DNA from: Trichoplax sp. H2
Taxonomy: Eukaryota > Placozoa > Uniplacotomia > Trichoplacea
Assembly (NCBI GenBank): GCA_003344405.1
Contig: NOWV01000141.1
Location: forward strand, 1-64,000
Reading direction: 5' to 3'
DNA length: 64,000 nt
In this document: positions 1 through 13,301 of the stretch, one piece after another
Position numbering within the stretch: the stretch's first letter is position 1
Layout of the letters: every line of letters starts with the position of its first letter
Made by a program: the position numbers and the translations under genes
The notes under the pieces: model-generated
Seen by the model: only the letters and a program-made list of their open reading frames with translations
Databases searched by the model: none
Told to the model about the DNA's origin: nothing

Positions 1-1304
1 TTATGCAAGCAGGAATAGATGTATTTAGGATTAAAGGTCAAGTAACTTAGAATGAAAACGTATGGTTTACCAACATCGACTGAAATAACTACAAATAATC
101 AAACAGGAGCTGATAAGGTAGCATTTCTATAATGCACAAAAGAAAATCAATATAAGTAAAATAGTCTTAACATAGCCAATTAGTTATTAGATTGCATGTA
201 AGTTCTAGTTTCCAATACTTACTAGCTACAATTATGAATGTATTTATTGTTGCTAATCTACTGTTTGAGCAGTGTATACTTGAAAAGCTTATCGGACTTG
301 CACTCTGTCGTAGATTTAATACCGATATTTCATCAGTCTAATACGATGAAGAGTGTAGATACTTTATAATAGAAAAAGCAAACGCAGTTCAAGGCAACAT
401 TAGATTTCCCTCAATTCGCCATAAATTGCATGATTGAAACCGAAGAATATCTCTTTAAGCGCAGCTGATATTTAGCTCTAATATACTGCAGCTCGTCAAA
501 CCAGTAGAACATAACTTTGTATTATTTTATATGTCTGCAGCAAAATACCTTCAAAGAGATTTTTACGTTTAATACGATAGATATGTCTTTAATATCTTGT
601 ACATTTGAAGCTATCATCATTTGCTCAAATATTAGTTATATTTAGTAGAATCCACTGATTGTGATATTTTGCATACCAGTTAGATGAGTGGAACATTTAG
701 TAAATTGTAGTACCAGTACTATAGCGTATGGAAGAGATTTTGATACAATAGTTTTGAAGCAAATTATTATATAGTTATGAAGGAAAATACTGCAACAGTA
801 AGCCTGATCGGTAAGATACATAGTAAACTGGGAAGTACTTAAAGTAAAGGTACTAAATCACGTCTATGGAGATTTCTACACGCGAAATAGACATGAAAGT
901 GTGCACTGTACATCTTGAGACATATTATAAGCGCAACACATACTGACTATATATAGGTACAAATTAATTTTATAGGCGATATATACGAATATCATTTTAT
1001 TTGTAATCGTCTATCTAATATAACATTTGGATTTGTAATGCATGTAGCAAACATGTAGATTGTTAGATTAGCCTCGTTATATATTTTTCTTTAAGCTACT
1101 TATATGTTAATATATATCATTCATGCCATTATAAATTCCACCGTGCATGTTAGATGTCTTCTCATGTTTTGTAACGGTAGACGTTTGTAGTTTGATAAAT
1201 AGCCGTCCTCTAGCCATAAAAATAACCAATACATGTATCTTCGCAAATATTTGTAGCTGCTATCAAATTTGACTTATAATGTTGGTTAAAGCAGTACAAA
1301 TCTT
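1..1304. other. Region downstream of TRPA-a, no gene seen
   Basis: AT-rich sequence below the stop codon of TRPA-a. No open frame with coding character, RNA gene or repeat family was recognised. It presumably contains the 3' UTR of TRPA-a next to 1305, but no canonical AATAAA was found close by on the minus strand. Confidence 0.5.
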
Positions 1305-4300
1305 TCAGTCAGCAACAGTGGTAGTAACCGTTTCATTGCCATTGGCTTGCAACTTATGCAAGACTTGCTTAGTCAATTTATTAGTTTCAAAATGATTCGA
1401 ATGGCTGATAATTTTAATATCTGACTTCATATCTTCGATCAATTCTCTTAACTGACTTATTCTACAAAATAATTGCAAACATTAATTGTAATATAATCGG
1501 CGTGTTCAACAACGTAATTCTTACTCTGTTCGTTGTCGGAAAACGAAAGCCTTTAAACTTTTACAATCAAAGTCTTGATTAACTTGATCTTTTTCCTCCT
1601 GAATCATTGCTATATTATCGGTTAAAGAATGCCAAGTTTTCTAAATAGTGTTAAGAAGAATAGTGTGCTTCAAAATTTTTCTCGAAAATTTTTTTCAATA
1701 TTACATGACATAAATGCTTCATATATGTAGCTGACAAAGTATGATAACCAAGTGTGGCATACCCATCTTACAATAGGTATTTTATACCCAACCTAGTAAT
1801 ATTAGGCAATATAGTTTAATTTAAGGTCCAATAGTATATCCCCTAGGGAAGGTAAACATTGCCTAATAAACTTAGGCGGTTAATTATTTCACCTAGGTAT
1901 GCTATGCCTTCCTTGCATAATATTACGCAAAGTGTGCATACATTTTTGAACTAGCTTTAAGTAATATAGATCTAGCATGTACCCAAGTATTTTTGTGTTG
2001 ATGATAATTATAACTTGCACTTGGGAACAAGCATAAGAAATTACCGATATCTTAATTAAGTAACTATACAGTATCCAATTATCATTTTCATCGTATTTTG
2101 TGCTATTGACCGCCCTATTGCTAACAAAAGCAGGCTGAAATTTTGATCATAGAAATTAAAATTATTTCCTTGCAATGATATCTATACCGCCTAGTTAATT
2201 TTACCTTTTGCAAATAACTCGAATTTTTATCTTTTCTGATCGTTAATTCTGGACTGTGCATAATCTTCTTAAGACACATTGGAAATGATTCATAAGCTCC
2301 AATAATTGACTCATTCTGAGTTTTAGCTTGGTTTAGACTAGCTGTTTCCCTAACTTCGTTAATATCACCCACGGCAAGACCAATCTAAGTAATTTTAAGA
2401 CGCTTAATGAAGTTAGACAACTATTCAAGTGAATTAATATCCTCCAAAAGTGTAGTACATCTGGTTAATATCTAGATCATTCAATGACTTTTTTCTAAGT
2501 CAAAATTTATACTCTTACGGCTATTCATGATAGTGATTAAACATTTTAAAATCAATAAGTAATCCTTAAGACTAAAATTAAAGCCTGTAATACGTTCAGA
2601 TTGTATTATAATAAGCGTAAATAAACCTTATTGACGGTTATAATGAGGAAATTTAAATACAGATTCATGTGGGTTATCTTTATAAAAAGCAACGGCGAAA
2701 ATTACCATTATAGCTTAATTAATCGAATGTATTATCTGTATTTTCATTTCTTCTTGGATAACTGCTGCATTGATTTTATTGATACTTAAACTATTCCTAA
2801 TCTCTGAAATCTTACCAATAAATTCGCAAATGCAATATTAACAATAATAGCCATGGCTGCAAAAAATATTAATTCTATTTTAAATCCCGTAAGTCTGCCA
2901 GTATTAATTAACTGCTGCAAGGAGCTGGCATAATTAAGCTCTCCGACAGACATGGTCAACACAGCAACTAATGCAGAGTCAAATTGATAGAAAGTAGCCT
3001 GTATTTGTAAAATTAAATAAATTTAGAGGATAATACTAAAACAATATGCGATCGGTTGAGCAAGATAGCGTTTGTTTTAGGCTACGTGATTAATTACTTC
3101 AATAAGAATTACAGTGAAGCGTAAAAATGATTATAAAATACGCCTATATAGGTGCAAGTTAAGATCTCTTTACCTCATCATGTAAAATTGTTGCAAAAGC
3201 TCCAGCAAATGCCAAAAGTAACAGCAAAAAGACAACTGAAACTTTGATGATGGTCGTAATGGTAGCCATAAGCATCGAAATATACAGACCTAATCCAGAA
3301 AAACTAGAATACAGTCATTAATAATCGGCTTACAGTATGTCATGATAGCCTAATATAACAACTCTGAATTCGATCCATTCAATCATTCGCACTCTAAAGA
3401 CTAATTCACAATTCTAATCATAACAGTGTTTCTAATTGATAGCATATCAAATAATACTATAGATGTTATACTATACATAATTTCGCAAGAATGCATGTAA
3501 TGCTCTCAGCTAATTGTAGCAGTACAGTATGTAGCTAATAGGATGAGACGGTACACTTGTACGGATTCAAATTTTGGGTTACGTAGGCAAACCAACAGTA
3601 ACAGCAGGAAAATATAACTCGGTCATTACAGTACAGTATCTGAAACTTACTATTATAGCTATCTGTATTAAGATATAAGATTTCCGTTAGTTATTTTAAT
3701 ACAGTTTCTACGTTGTAGACTCAATAAAATAGTAATCCATTCTGATTTAAATAAAGTAGCATACTCAGTTATGTATAAACTCTGCAATTTATAAGTCTAT
3801 AGAAGAGGTTATAGAGAAAGTATTTATCTAAATGTATTTTTGTAATATATCATTCCTGGAATGATTTATCGACTGTGATCTAATTTGTAATAATGTTATC
3901 GCTTAGTTGATATTTATAAGAGGACGTTCATAGCCTGATAGTTTTGTTCAGCTGTACAGTGGGATAGCTTTAATAATAAAATTTTAATTTAATACTCTAG
4001 CTGTACTAGATGAATCGAGAGATTTCTAGCAGGTTTATCTTGTTTAAAGTAGCTGATTCCTCATAACACAAGAATCTTACGTATCTATTTGATCATTAAG
4101 TTAGTCTTACCTTCTTAACAGAAATATGACGTTGATGAATAAGCAAAGAGTAAGTAATGCTCCAATCCGAACACTCTCATAATTGATGGGCTTATTGAAC
4201 GGTAGAGCGTATAGCAATCCAAGAACTGCTATAAACAGTTCAAACATAGATTGCTTCAGAAAATAATAAATAATTCGCCTCTATAATTAAAAGAATAAGT

Positions 4301-7300
4301 AACAGAATCTTATAAGACAGAACATATGATTTCAGCGCGTATACTTTTTGATTAAAATTTTTCACTTAAGGCCTTCATGACATATTTTAAATTTAACGTC
4401 AATCTATAACTATGGAGATGAGTCTAATCTTACATTTTAGTTTTAAATCAGACTTAGTGTACTGATCAATACTTACTCCAGCAATAAGAAAGAAGCTAAT
4501 GGTAGAGAGCATAATCATAGCCGTAATAAAAACGACAATGTTTCTAATTGGTACTCCTGGTCTGGCCTAGAGAGCCAATAGCATGGTTAACGTAGCAAGT
4601 ATAAGATCATATTAGTAATCTAGAAATTTACTAATTTTAAGATAATACACTAGTCCGTCGGTGATTTAATAAATTAACTGAGAATACCGATTAAAAGCTA
4701 AACTAGAGATAATTGTTTAATTTGTTGTTGAGAAAACAACCTGGATTTTATTATAACCTTACCACATTAGCGTAGAAACCACTAGAAGCATTTGTATTAC
4801 CCACTAAAATCAAGAAATCTGCATTATTCATAGCGATAGGAATGCTAAATCCAATTAAGTAAAGAATGTCCAAAAAAATCTGGCCGAAATACATAGCTCG
4901 ACGACCTGTTTTCCTACGATTGCAAAGAATGTATTATAATTGCGAATCTATATTTCTTATTAAGATTTCAAGTAACGATTTAATCTAGAAATTTATACAT
5001 ATTTGATATAAGGTTATATTTTGTTTTTTTCATGACCAGTAAAAGTATAAAGTGTTCATATTCTTTTTCTGTATTATTTAGCACAAATTATCATACGAAG
5101 GAGTAGATCAATTTTAAGATTTTTATTTTACAAATTACCACTTTTGGTAGACATATGCGGTAATTAGGGGATGTTTCATTAGCCTTACACGATCGAGAGA
5201 ACTTATTGTCTGCGTCGTAAACCGTTATGATTGTTAGTCATAATAAAGTGATAACTTGGTATTAACAAAATTCTATGATTCAGAGTCAAGCTTTTTTTCT
5301 TTATGCTTAGCTACGATAAGATACAGCATATCGTTACAACATAATATAATCCTGTATCATCTTGTCAATCTACATAGATGTGCCTTTTAAATAAAAGAGA
5401 TTCTTACATCTAGTGCAATGTATTTATCTTTAACATCTTGCAAATGGATATCATCGGGTGGCGATTCAAGATATGTAAACTTAAAGGCAACCTAAATTAA
5501 AAAGAACAGAAGCTTAAGCAATTTGCACGATATATGCGTATGATAAAAATACGATTTACACGTAAAATGATTTTATTTGAATATAAATATTAGACATTAA
5601 TTTATAATGCTAATGTTAATTTAAAATTAATTAAATAGTAGAAATACAAGTAGAACGCCTAGATATCTTAATTTTATCACGTACAATCACTTACAGCATA
5701 CTGACTAAATTGTCTGATTAGATGTTAACACTCGAACAGATTTAAAAATACTAGTATTTAAAGATTCGATTTAATACTTAGGATTATACGACATATGAGA
5801 GCATTAGTGTATCAAGTATGATTATTATCGTGTACTGACTGCAATTTCCTATTCAGATATCGAAGCTACAGTATAATTATGCCCCTATGTATAATGCTAC
5901 AATTTCTCCTCATTAGCCGTTTCTGTACCAGAGAGTATGAATCCATGATAAGGAATGTAGTTTATCTAATATTACATTGCAACTTTACGATAAATTAATA
6001 GTATAGTTCAATAGAATTCGTTCACTACTACTAAACTAGAGTATTTATGTGATTTGTATAGTTCAGGAGCTGCTTGAAAGTATCATCTGTTCAATTACAT
6101 AATCCTGATATATAGTGATGTGGTATGATCAGACTTCACTGTAGTCTTTAGCTTATTCTTACATATAGATAGAAATTTTGTATTGTACCGAATATAGACA
6201 GCTTTATAGTCTATTTCTACTATACTCAAATATAGCTTGTTATGTTTAGTTATTTATAGCACCTACAGCCTTCGCTGTTTTCTATAATCATTTACTATTA
6301 ATCTATCTTTTTATGGTAAATGCCACATCCAATTCTACAATCCTGTTCTCTGCATGTGTTCCATCTCTTAATCTATAAATACTGATGATTTCTGCCTCAT
6401 ATTTGTCAGTTGCACTAGTCGTAGTGTAGTACTTCCTCACGTTACTTCAAGACAGCTTACACGCTGATCTACGGTTACTACCAAATTGTCCCTCCGTTAC
6501 TATCTACAATAAAGTATCCACTTTTATTAAAACTCCTTGCATAATTTTTGTGAATGGCTACTAAGTTCGTAGCCACTGACTCTTCGAACCATCCATCACA
6601 AGTTATTCATTTTCTGCTATAAATCTAAATGAATGGACATTAGTCTATCTAAAGAATAATAAAAGAACTCAATGAAAGCCCATATATATCGTAAACTGTC
6701 CACTAATTATATTCGAATAATCTCCTCTCGAATTTTTATAGAAAATTTTAATCAATTTAAATAATGGCTGAATTGATTCGTTGAACTCGTGATCATTGCA
6801 GCCTTCTGCACCAACAATTATCAAATTACGGTAAATTCAAAGTGCTACCTACCTGCTTCCATTCATCTTTTCCATAATTACTTTTAGTATAAGTTATTGA
6901 TCTGTCCATAATAGCCTAAGTATAAATATACAAGTTTACAACATCAGAAAAGAGCATTCATGCACAATGTTATCGTAAGTTTTTAGTTGTTATTGAGCTG
7001 TTTACGAGTACTTTTTAGTTTCTCATATTAACTAAGCGTGTCAATCTAATCTTCTACTGATTTGAAAAAGTTGAGATTTATGAAAGTATTAGGGAGTTTT
7101 AATCATCATTTATACTATTTCTTAGGATCGTACTTCATAGTAACATTAAGTAGTAATATAGAATGCACTCTTTATATAGAATCTTCACCTCTGCAGCAAG
7201 GGGTAGGCGTTCTATTAATCGCTTCATTGGATTGTAACCATCAAATGCCCTATTACTCATAACCTTTTCCCAGCTACCATTTCATGTAAAGTTGCATGGA

Positions 7301-10300
7301 AGACATATAATGAAATCAAACTTAAAGCATAAGACTGATTTATGTCAATTTTTCCTTATAATTTCNNNNNNNNNNNNNNNNNNNNGTTATATCGCTAAGG
7401 GTGGCCACTGGGCCTTTAAATTTTGATTTCATGTAATATTCTGATGAAAATTGAATAAACATAGAATCTTTATAGAGTTTTCTATACAGCCATTTTGATT
7501 GCTACATTTTTTTATAACGGTATAACGAAATTTGAATTGGTATAGAAATGAATGATCTCTAGGATTTATGTAAATATTATTGAGAAGGTAGAAGTGATTG
7601 ATACACATCAGTAGGTACTATTAGTTCTATTGCTCTCTTGCAATTCGTAGTGTTATCCTACTGTAGTTCCCCTGTCCCAATTACTTTTGATTTCTATACT
7701 GTATATAGTAACCATCCTTATTCGGTAAACATACTAATACGAAAGTCACTTAACGAAATTTGAAAAGTGATTGATACACATCAGTAGGTACTCTTAGTTC
7801 TATTGCTCTCTTGCAATTCGTAGTGTTACCCTACTATAGTTCCCCTGTCCCGGTTATTTTTGATTGCTATATATCATATTACAAAAAGTATTTCTAAGAG
7901 GATAATGTTCGTTAGTCAGCGATCTGATAGTTACTGAACCTCTGTTAAATGAGCACATTATCGTAAACCGTCAGTAAAGCGACGGGAGTTTGCACTAGTT
8001 TATACTATTTCTTAGGATCGTACTTCATAGTAACATTAAGTAGTAATATAGAATGCACTCTTTATATAGAATCTTCACCTCTGCAGCAAGGGGTAGGCGT
8101 TCTATTAATCGCTTCATTGGATTGTAACCATCAAATGCCCTATTACTCATAACCTTTTCCCAGCTACCATTTCATGTAAAGTTGCATGGAAGACATATAA
8201 TGAAATCAAACTTAAAGCATAAGACTGATTTATGTCAATTTTTCCTTATAATTTCGTCTTAATTTTAAATGAGTAGACTAATGTGATTGTAAAAAATAAC
8301 TTACTATTTTGTTTCAATGATAGCTAGACCAATATCTTTGTAACGGAATTCGCAAGCAATATCTAAGCAGTTTTGGCCCTTATCGTTTAAGTTAGATGGA
8401 TCTGCGCCATTTTCTAATAATAATTTAGCTGCTTCTGTATTTCCTTTCTCGCATGCAACCAGCAATGGTGTTTTCTAGATAATATCAAATTATTCAATTA
8501 AAGCAGAGATAGAGGTATGATTATACTGTCGCCTAATAATTTTCTAGAAAACTATATCATAATTATTCAAGTAGCATTTTGTATATGGATGTAGTAGTAT
8601 ATGCCTCAACGAAAGATAGTAATAAGTTCTATGAACTGCTTCATATAATAGCCAAATTTGGAATTAATAAGGTAGATTTTAGATAACCCGCATATCTACA
8701 GTTTCTATTGAGTAAAGCATCCCAACATCTACTGCATATTGTAGCAACTACTATTTAGCTATAACCTTTGCCTCATTGAAAGCATCAACAGTTGCTTCAT
8801 TAGATAGTAAAAGTTTGACACTGGTCTCAGAGTCGCAACTGGAGGCATAATGTAAAGAAGTCCAACCGGAATTATCCCTAAGAGAGGAATAAAATGTTTT
8901 AAGATGCAGACGTAGCTAGTACAGTGCTGCATAAAACCAAGAAAGTAATTTAACAAACACCTTTGAACTACATAGTATGAATTACGACTGTCTATAATAC
9001 TACGGGACTGAATAAAGTAGATATGCATAATCTGCGATGAGCTATCATCTACTTCATAATATAGCTAAAGCTACCTGGAATTAACACTAGCTCCACGTTT
9101 AATTAAAATATATATAACTCGATTATTGCCATTCATTGACGCTAAATGTAAAGGTCCTTGCCCCAGAAAATTGCGCGCATTGACGTTTATAAAGGGCATA
9201 TGATCGATAATTATTTTAACTATATCACGATGATTGTTCATTGCAGCTAAATGTAAGATATTATTGCCATTGCAATCCCGATGCTGCTTGGCGAATTCTT
9301 GAAATCGTCCCACCATATGCTTTAAAATCTATAAATTATTCAACATACACTTGTTAGGTTTTCTAGCCTAGTCTACAGCATCTACTCTATCTAATTTCAT
9401 TTATGTTCTCCAATTAAAGATCTTCTATATCAATTAAAATAAATTATAGTAAAGGGCAGCTACAATCATGGATTGTCCTCTTACCGGAACACGTCCTGTA
9501 ACCGCAGCTGTTAATATCGGAGTATATCCGGCGGTATCACGAACATTGATGAGATCTAATCCGCTATGCTAAATGTTATTTCTAAGGTGTTATTTCGTAG
9601 CATATAAAAATTAATGTTATAAACTTAAAAGCCTGCAACTTACTTCTAAAATGATAACTGCAGACTCATTATAGTCCATTTCTGCAATTAAATGGAGGCA
9701 TGTCTTGCCATCTTTATCTTGTTCGGAAGTACTAGCACCGCTTTGTATTAGAGACTGTAATGCAACGACGCAATCGTGGCTGGCTGCTACCATTAATGGC
9801 GTTTGAGAATTTATGTCTTTAACTTCAATCAGGGCTCCCTATTTGAAATATTGTAAGCGTATCGTGTTCGATTTGGATGTTTGAATCGAATTTAAAAGTG
9901 CTTTATGCGTGGTCTTACGTGGTTTAGCAATAGATCCATTAGTTTTGCATTATTACTTAAAGCAGCGTAATGTAAACATGTTTTGTTTTTCGAATCAGAA
10001 ACATTAACTTTGGCACCCTTATTGATTAAAATTTCTGCAATTTCGCAATATCCATTTAAAGCCGCCAAATGTAACGGTGTCAATAGCTCAGGCTATATGA
10101 ATTATAAGACAAAGTATATATATACCGTATATTAAAGATTTCAGACCATGATATAACAATTAAACCAAGAGGTGCAGGTGACGGATAAAATTGCGAACGA
10201 TATGCCATATTTTCACTAATTATAACATTTAATACTCCATAGCAGAAAAGATTTAGCGATGACTATCAGCGAATTAGCTCAATTTATCTCTTATATATTT

Positions 10301-13300
10301 ACCGTCTGACACTCTATATCTGCCCCAAAAGCGATACATAGTTCAGTATTCTGATAGAGGAAAGAAATTGCGAACATAATGATTATTATAAACGATCATG
10401 ATTGCTTCCATTTTGGAATCGTGAAGCACTTATTAAAATTTACTGTCTAGCATCTTATAACAGCATGAATAATCAATTACAATATAGCACTGTTGATAAA
10501 TTAATATCTGTGATATATCGAAACATAAGATAATATTTACCTCAATAGATCCTAAATCTACCGACAAATGGATTGCTGTCATACCAAATTTATTTGGAAC
10601 GCTAACATAATCTTTTTTTCCTTGTAAATTAGCTGATTAAGACATGCTCAGAGTTAGACACTGCTTATTTCTGCAAGTTCGATATGGTTTAAGCATTTAC
10701 CGAATTCCAGAATTATCTTCATAATTTCAGTCTTTCTCCGCTTCACAGCTAACAACAATGGCGTATGCCCAACTGCATCTTTTCTGTAAATATTGGCTCC
10801 ACATTGAAGCTAACGTTGAATAAAGAATTGCTATTGTCTACAATAATTCACACATTCCGTATATTTGGAGATAAGTGTAGTAAATTAAATTATAATTTGT
10901 TTTACTATACTCTTTATGAATTATCTATACGGTAAACGACTGTAATAGTTTACATAGATTAGAGTATGTTAGTGAGCCATGACTGATGATGAAACGGTGA
11001 AGTAACGTAGTATGAGTGAGTCTATTGCAACGACATATATAATAATTCTCCATGCAATAAACTACTATAACAGACGATATTCTAATTATTTTTTTACATT
11101 AATTAGGATCGAGATTCATAACAATTCGTAAGGACCTATCCATAACCTCATAATTTAATTTATAAGATATAAGTATTCACCCACAGTATATATCTAAAGA
11201 TTTAAATACGCTCTAATTTTACTTACCAATTTAGTAATAGTATCTTCTGAACAAGTTACTACTGATAAGTGCAGCGGAGTTGCCCTTTCTTTGTCGTAGG
11301 CGTTAATTATAGTTTCCGTTGCTTTAATGAGATCGGCTTCAAATAAAATTGTCTATAAAAGCAGTAGTTCAATTTCTCGTTACTTGACTATTTCTTTTTA
11401 ATTAGAGGGTACTTACGATTACGGAAAATCGAAAAGGGATAGACTACCTTGCTATGTTAAATTAAAAATCACCTTGACAGCTTCATTGCAGCCATATTCG
11501 CAGGCATAATGCAAAGGCATTCTGGCATTGCTATCAGCAACATCAAGCATAGCACCGTTTTGTACTAGGGCTTTGATTGCTACACATGCATTATACTTTG
11601 CAGCTAAATGCAATGCTGTTTCGTCGGCATTTTCAATGCTGATATCAATAGCTATATTATTGTAGGTAGTATGCATCAGTATCGACTTTTTATGGGCATG
11701 GCATATGCATATGTTGCTGTCTTATAATTGTGCAAAATAAACTATCGCCATCATTATTATCTGCCATTTTTCGATTAATTGTAATTCATGATATCTTGAT
11801 TTATCATGATAGGATAGTTCTTGAAAGCTAGAAGTTAATTATACTGTTAATAAATAGTAATAACGAATACCTGCTCCGTGATTTATTAGGCTGTTGACAA
11901 TTTCACCTTGATCATGGATAGCTGCATGATGCATAAGAGTTAAGCCATTTTCGTCTGGATAATTGATTCTATCCAAATAAAATCTTGACTTGAATGCCCG
12001 GTTCAAGTCTTTTAAGTTCCCCTTTATTGCTGCCTATATACCGTATCGAAAAAAAATGTAGGACCTGCTTTTTTAATTTGGGTTCTCGTCAATAGAAATT
12101 ATTAAAGTAGTAAACGTTGCTAAAATAAAATTATTATGATAATTAATTATATGTTCCTGAGCATTAATTTTCGTGACCTAACCATCTACAGAAATCATAC
12201 TATTGCCCGTCAAGAAGTTTTGAATGTCGATTTATTAATAAAAGTAATTAAAATCCTGCAACCAAACCATTTACTGATGGATAGTGAAGATGGCAAAGCA
12301 TGGATTGAAATCACAAATCATGAATCAACTAACTTGGACTGTTGCCTGATTATAGGCAATTTCCAGTCGACTGCATTCATTTAATATCTAATGGAATAGG
12401 TCCTAATATATGCTATTCTAAAGAGGGTGTTGATTTAAAATTCTCATATTATTGCAAGAGAAATTAAAGGTCAGCATAACAACATTTCTAATGCAGAAAT
12501 ACTAAAGACATCGTTATGATGATTGCATTGTAACGGCACGTAATCCCTTTCACACTTCATCTATGGTAATCTAAACTAAAATAAAAGCTGCTCAATATTT
12601 GAATCACTTGCATCTCCAACATTACATAGAGATGAAGTATTTTCGTACCACAATAACTATCTCATACTTCATCTACACTTATCTGAACTAGAATTAAAAC
12701 ACTTCAATATCTGAATGAATAGATCCCCAATATTATGAGAAATGAAGATCTTGTTGTGCCACAATATCCATCTCATACTTCATCTATGGTTATCTTAACT
12801 GAAATTAGAATTATTCAATATTCGAATCCATAGCATCTCTAATTTGATACAGAGATGAAGATCTTATGGATATTTAGCAATCCTTCCATTAGGGACAATT
12901 GGAAGTAAAATTTCCCCAAATTTGATTGTTCAATAAATAATGTTACAAAAGCATACTTGTATAACGTTGACAAGCCTTATACTCCTTTCAATTTAAAATA
13001 ACCTCTATATATCAAGTTAGTTTTAATGTCAGTATTCCATATTAGAGTATGTCTGAGTAGCTAGACTTACATCATATACGTCAATTCCGCTCATTTTAAC
13101 CATGGCTAAGTTTAAGCTTACTGATGATCCTACACCAATATTAGAAGTTTTTCTTTGACAAGCTCTGCCAGGTACTGAATTGAAGCTGCTAGAATGATCA
13201 GTAATTCTCTTTTTAAAGGGCCGATAACACATAGTTGTTTCTTCTTCTTGATCATTATTGGCAGTATCAGACATAGTATGGATCTTCTTTATTTTTGTCA

Positions 13301-13301
13301 T
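1305..13301 (-). CDS. TRPA: TRPA-type ankyrin cation channel, TRPA-a (25 exons, 1138 aa)
   Basis: Predicted non-selective, Ca2+-permeable TRP channel of the plasma membrane, TRPA subfamily. Coding exons: 13301-13071, 12033-11871, 11651-11473, 11352-11227, 10809-10701, 10632-10541, 10350-10303, 10092-9919, 9838-9644, 9568-9485, 9328-9075, 8877-8766, 8474-8305, 8163-8079, 6915-6853, 5491-5408, 5209-5139, 4913-4763, 4566-4477, 4280-4111, 3303-3174, 2998-2816, 2384-2205, 1640-1525, 1461-1305. All junctions are GT/AG and the phases close to one frame. Residues 1-77 are a charged N-terminus with CYRPF. About 16 ankyrin repeats follow (to about 640), then a pre-S1 linker. S1 is near 755-775, S2 800-825, S3/S4 830-880 and S5 885-925. 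The pore is TMSVGELNY, S6 ends near 988, then IGLAVGDINEV and a charged C-tail. Human TRPA1 is of similar length. The start is the first ATG of the only open first exon. Exon 13 ends TA|GTAAGT, so the apparent stop there is a split Tyr codon. The ligand or stimulus cannot be told from sequence. Confidence 0.93.
7109..7365. repeat. Exact 257-base duplicate carrying TRPA-a exon 14 (copy next to gap)
   Basis: Bases 7109-7365 are identical to 7999-8255 (offset 890) and stop exactly at a run of N. The block contains a second exon 14 on the minus strand (7273-7189) with the same splice sites. Exon 14 is 85 nt long, so using both copies in one transcript would shift the frame; only one can be used. 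I took 8163-8079 for the gene model because it adjoins exon 13 without a gap. An overlap left between two contigs is the simplest explanation. Confidence 0.9.
7366..7385. other. Assembly gap (20 N)
   Basis: Twenty N inside an intron of TRPA-a, between exons 15 and 14. It directly abuts one copy of an exact duplicate, which suggests an unresolved contig join. Confidence 0.99.
7594..7880. repeat. Two direct copies of a ~110-base unit, 173 bases apart
   Basis: The stretch starting GTGATTGATACACATCAG occurs at 7594 and again at 7767, continuing with a few substitutions through the 'GTAGTTCCCCTGTCCC' region. It lies in the intron between TRPA-a exons 15 and 14, in the sequence between the N gap and the second exon 14 copy. 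No coding potential was seen. Confidence 0.8.

Noticed and set aside
8305-8310. Apparent stop codon (TAG) at the end of TRPA-a exon 13
   Set aside because: The TA belongs to the exon and the G to the donor GTAAGT; with the first base of exon 14 (C) it forms a Tyr codon, so the gene is not broken.
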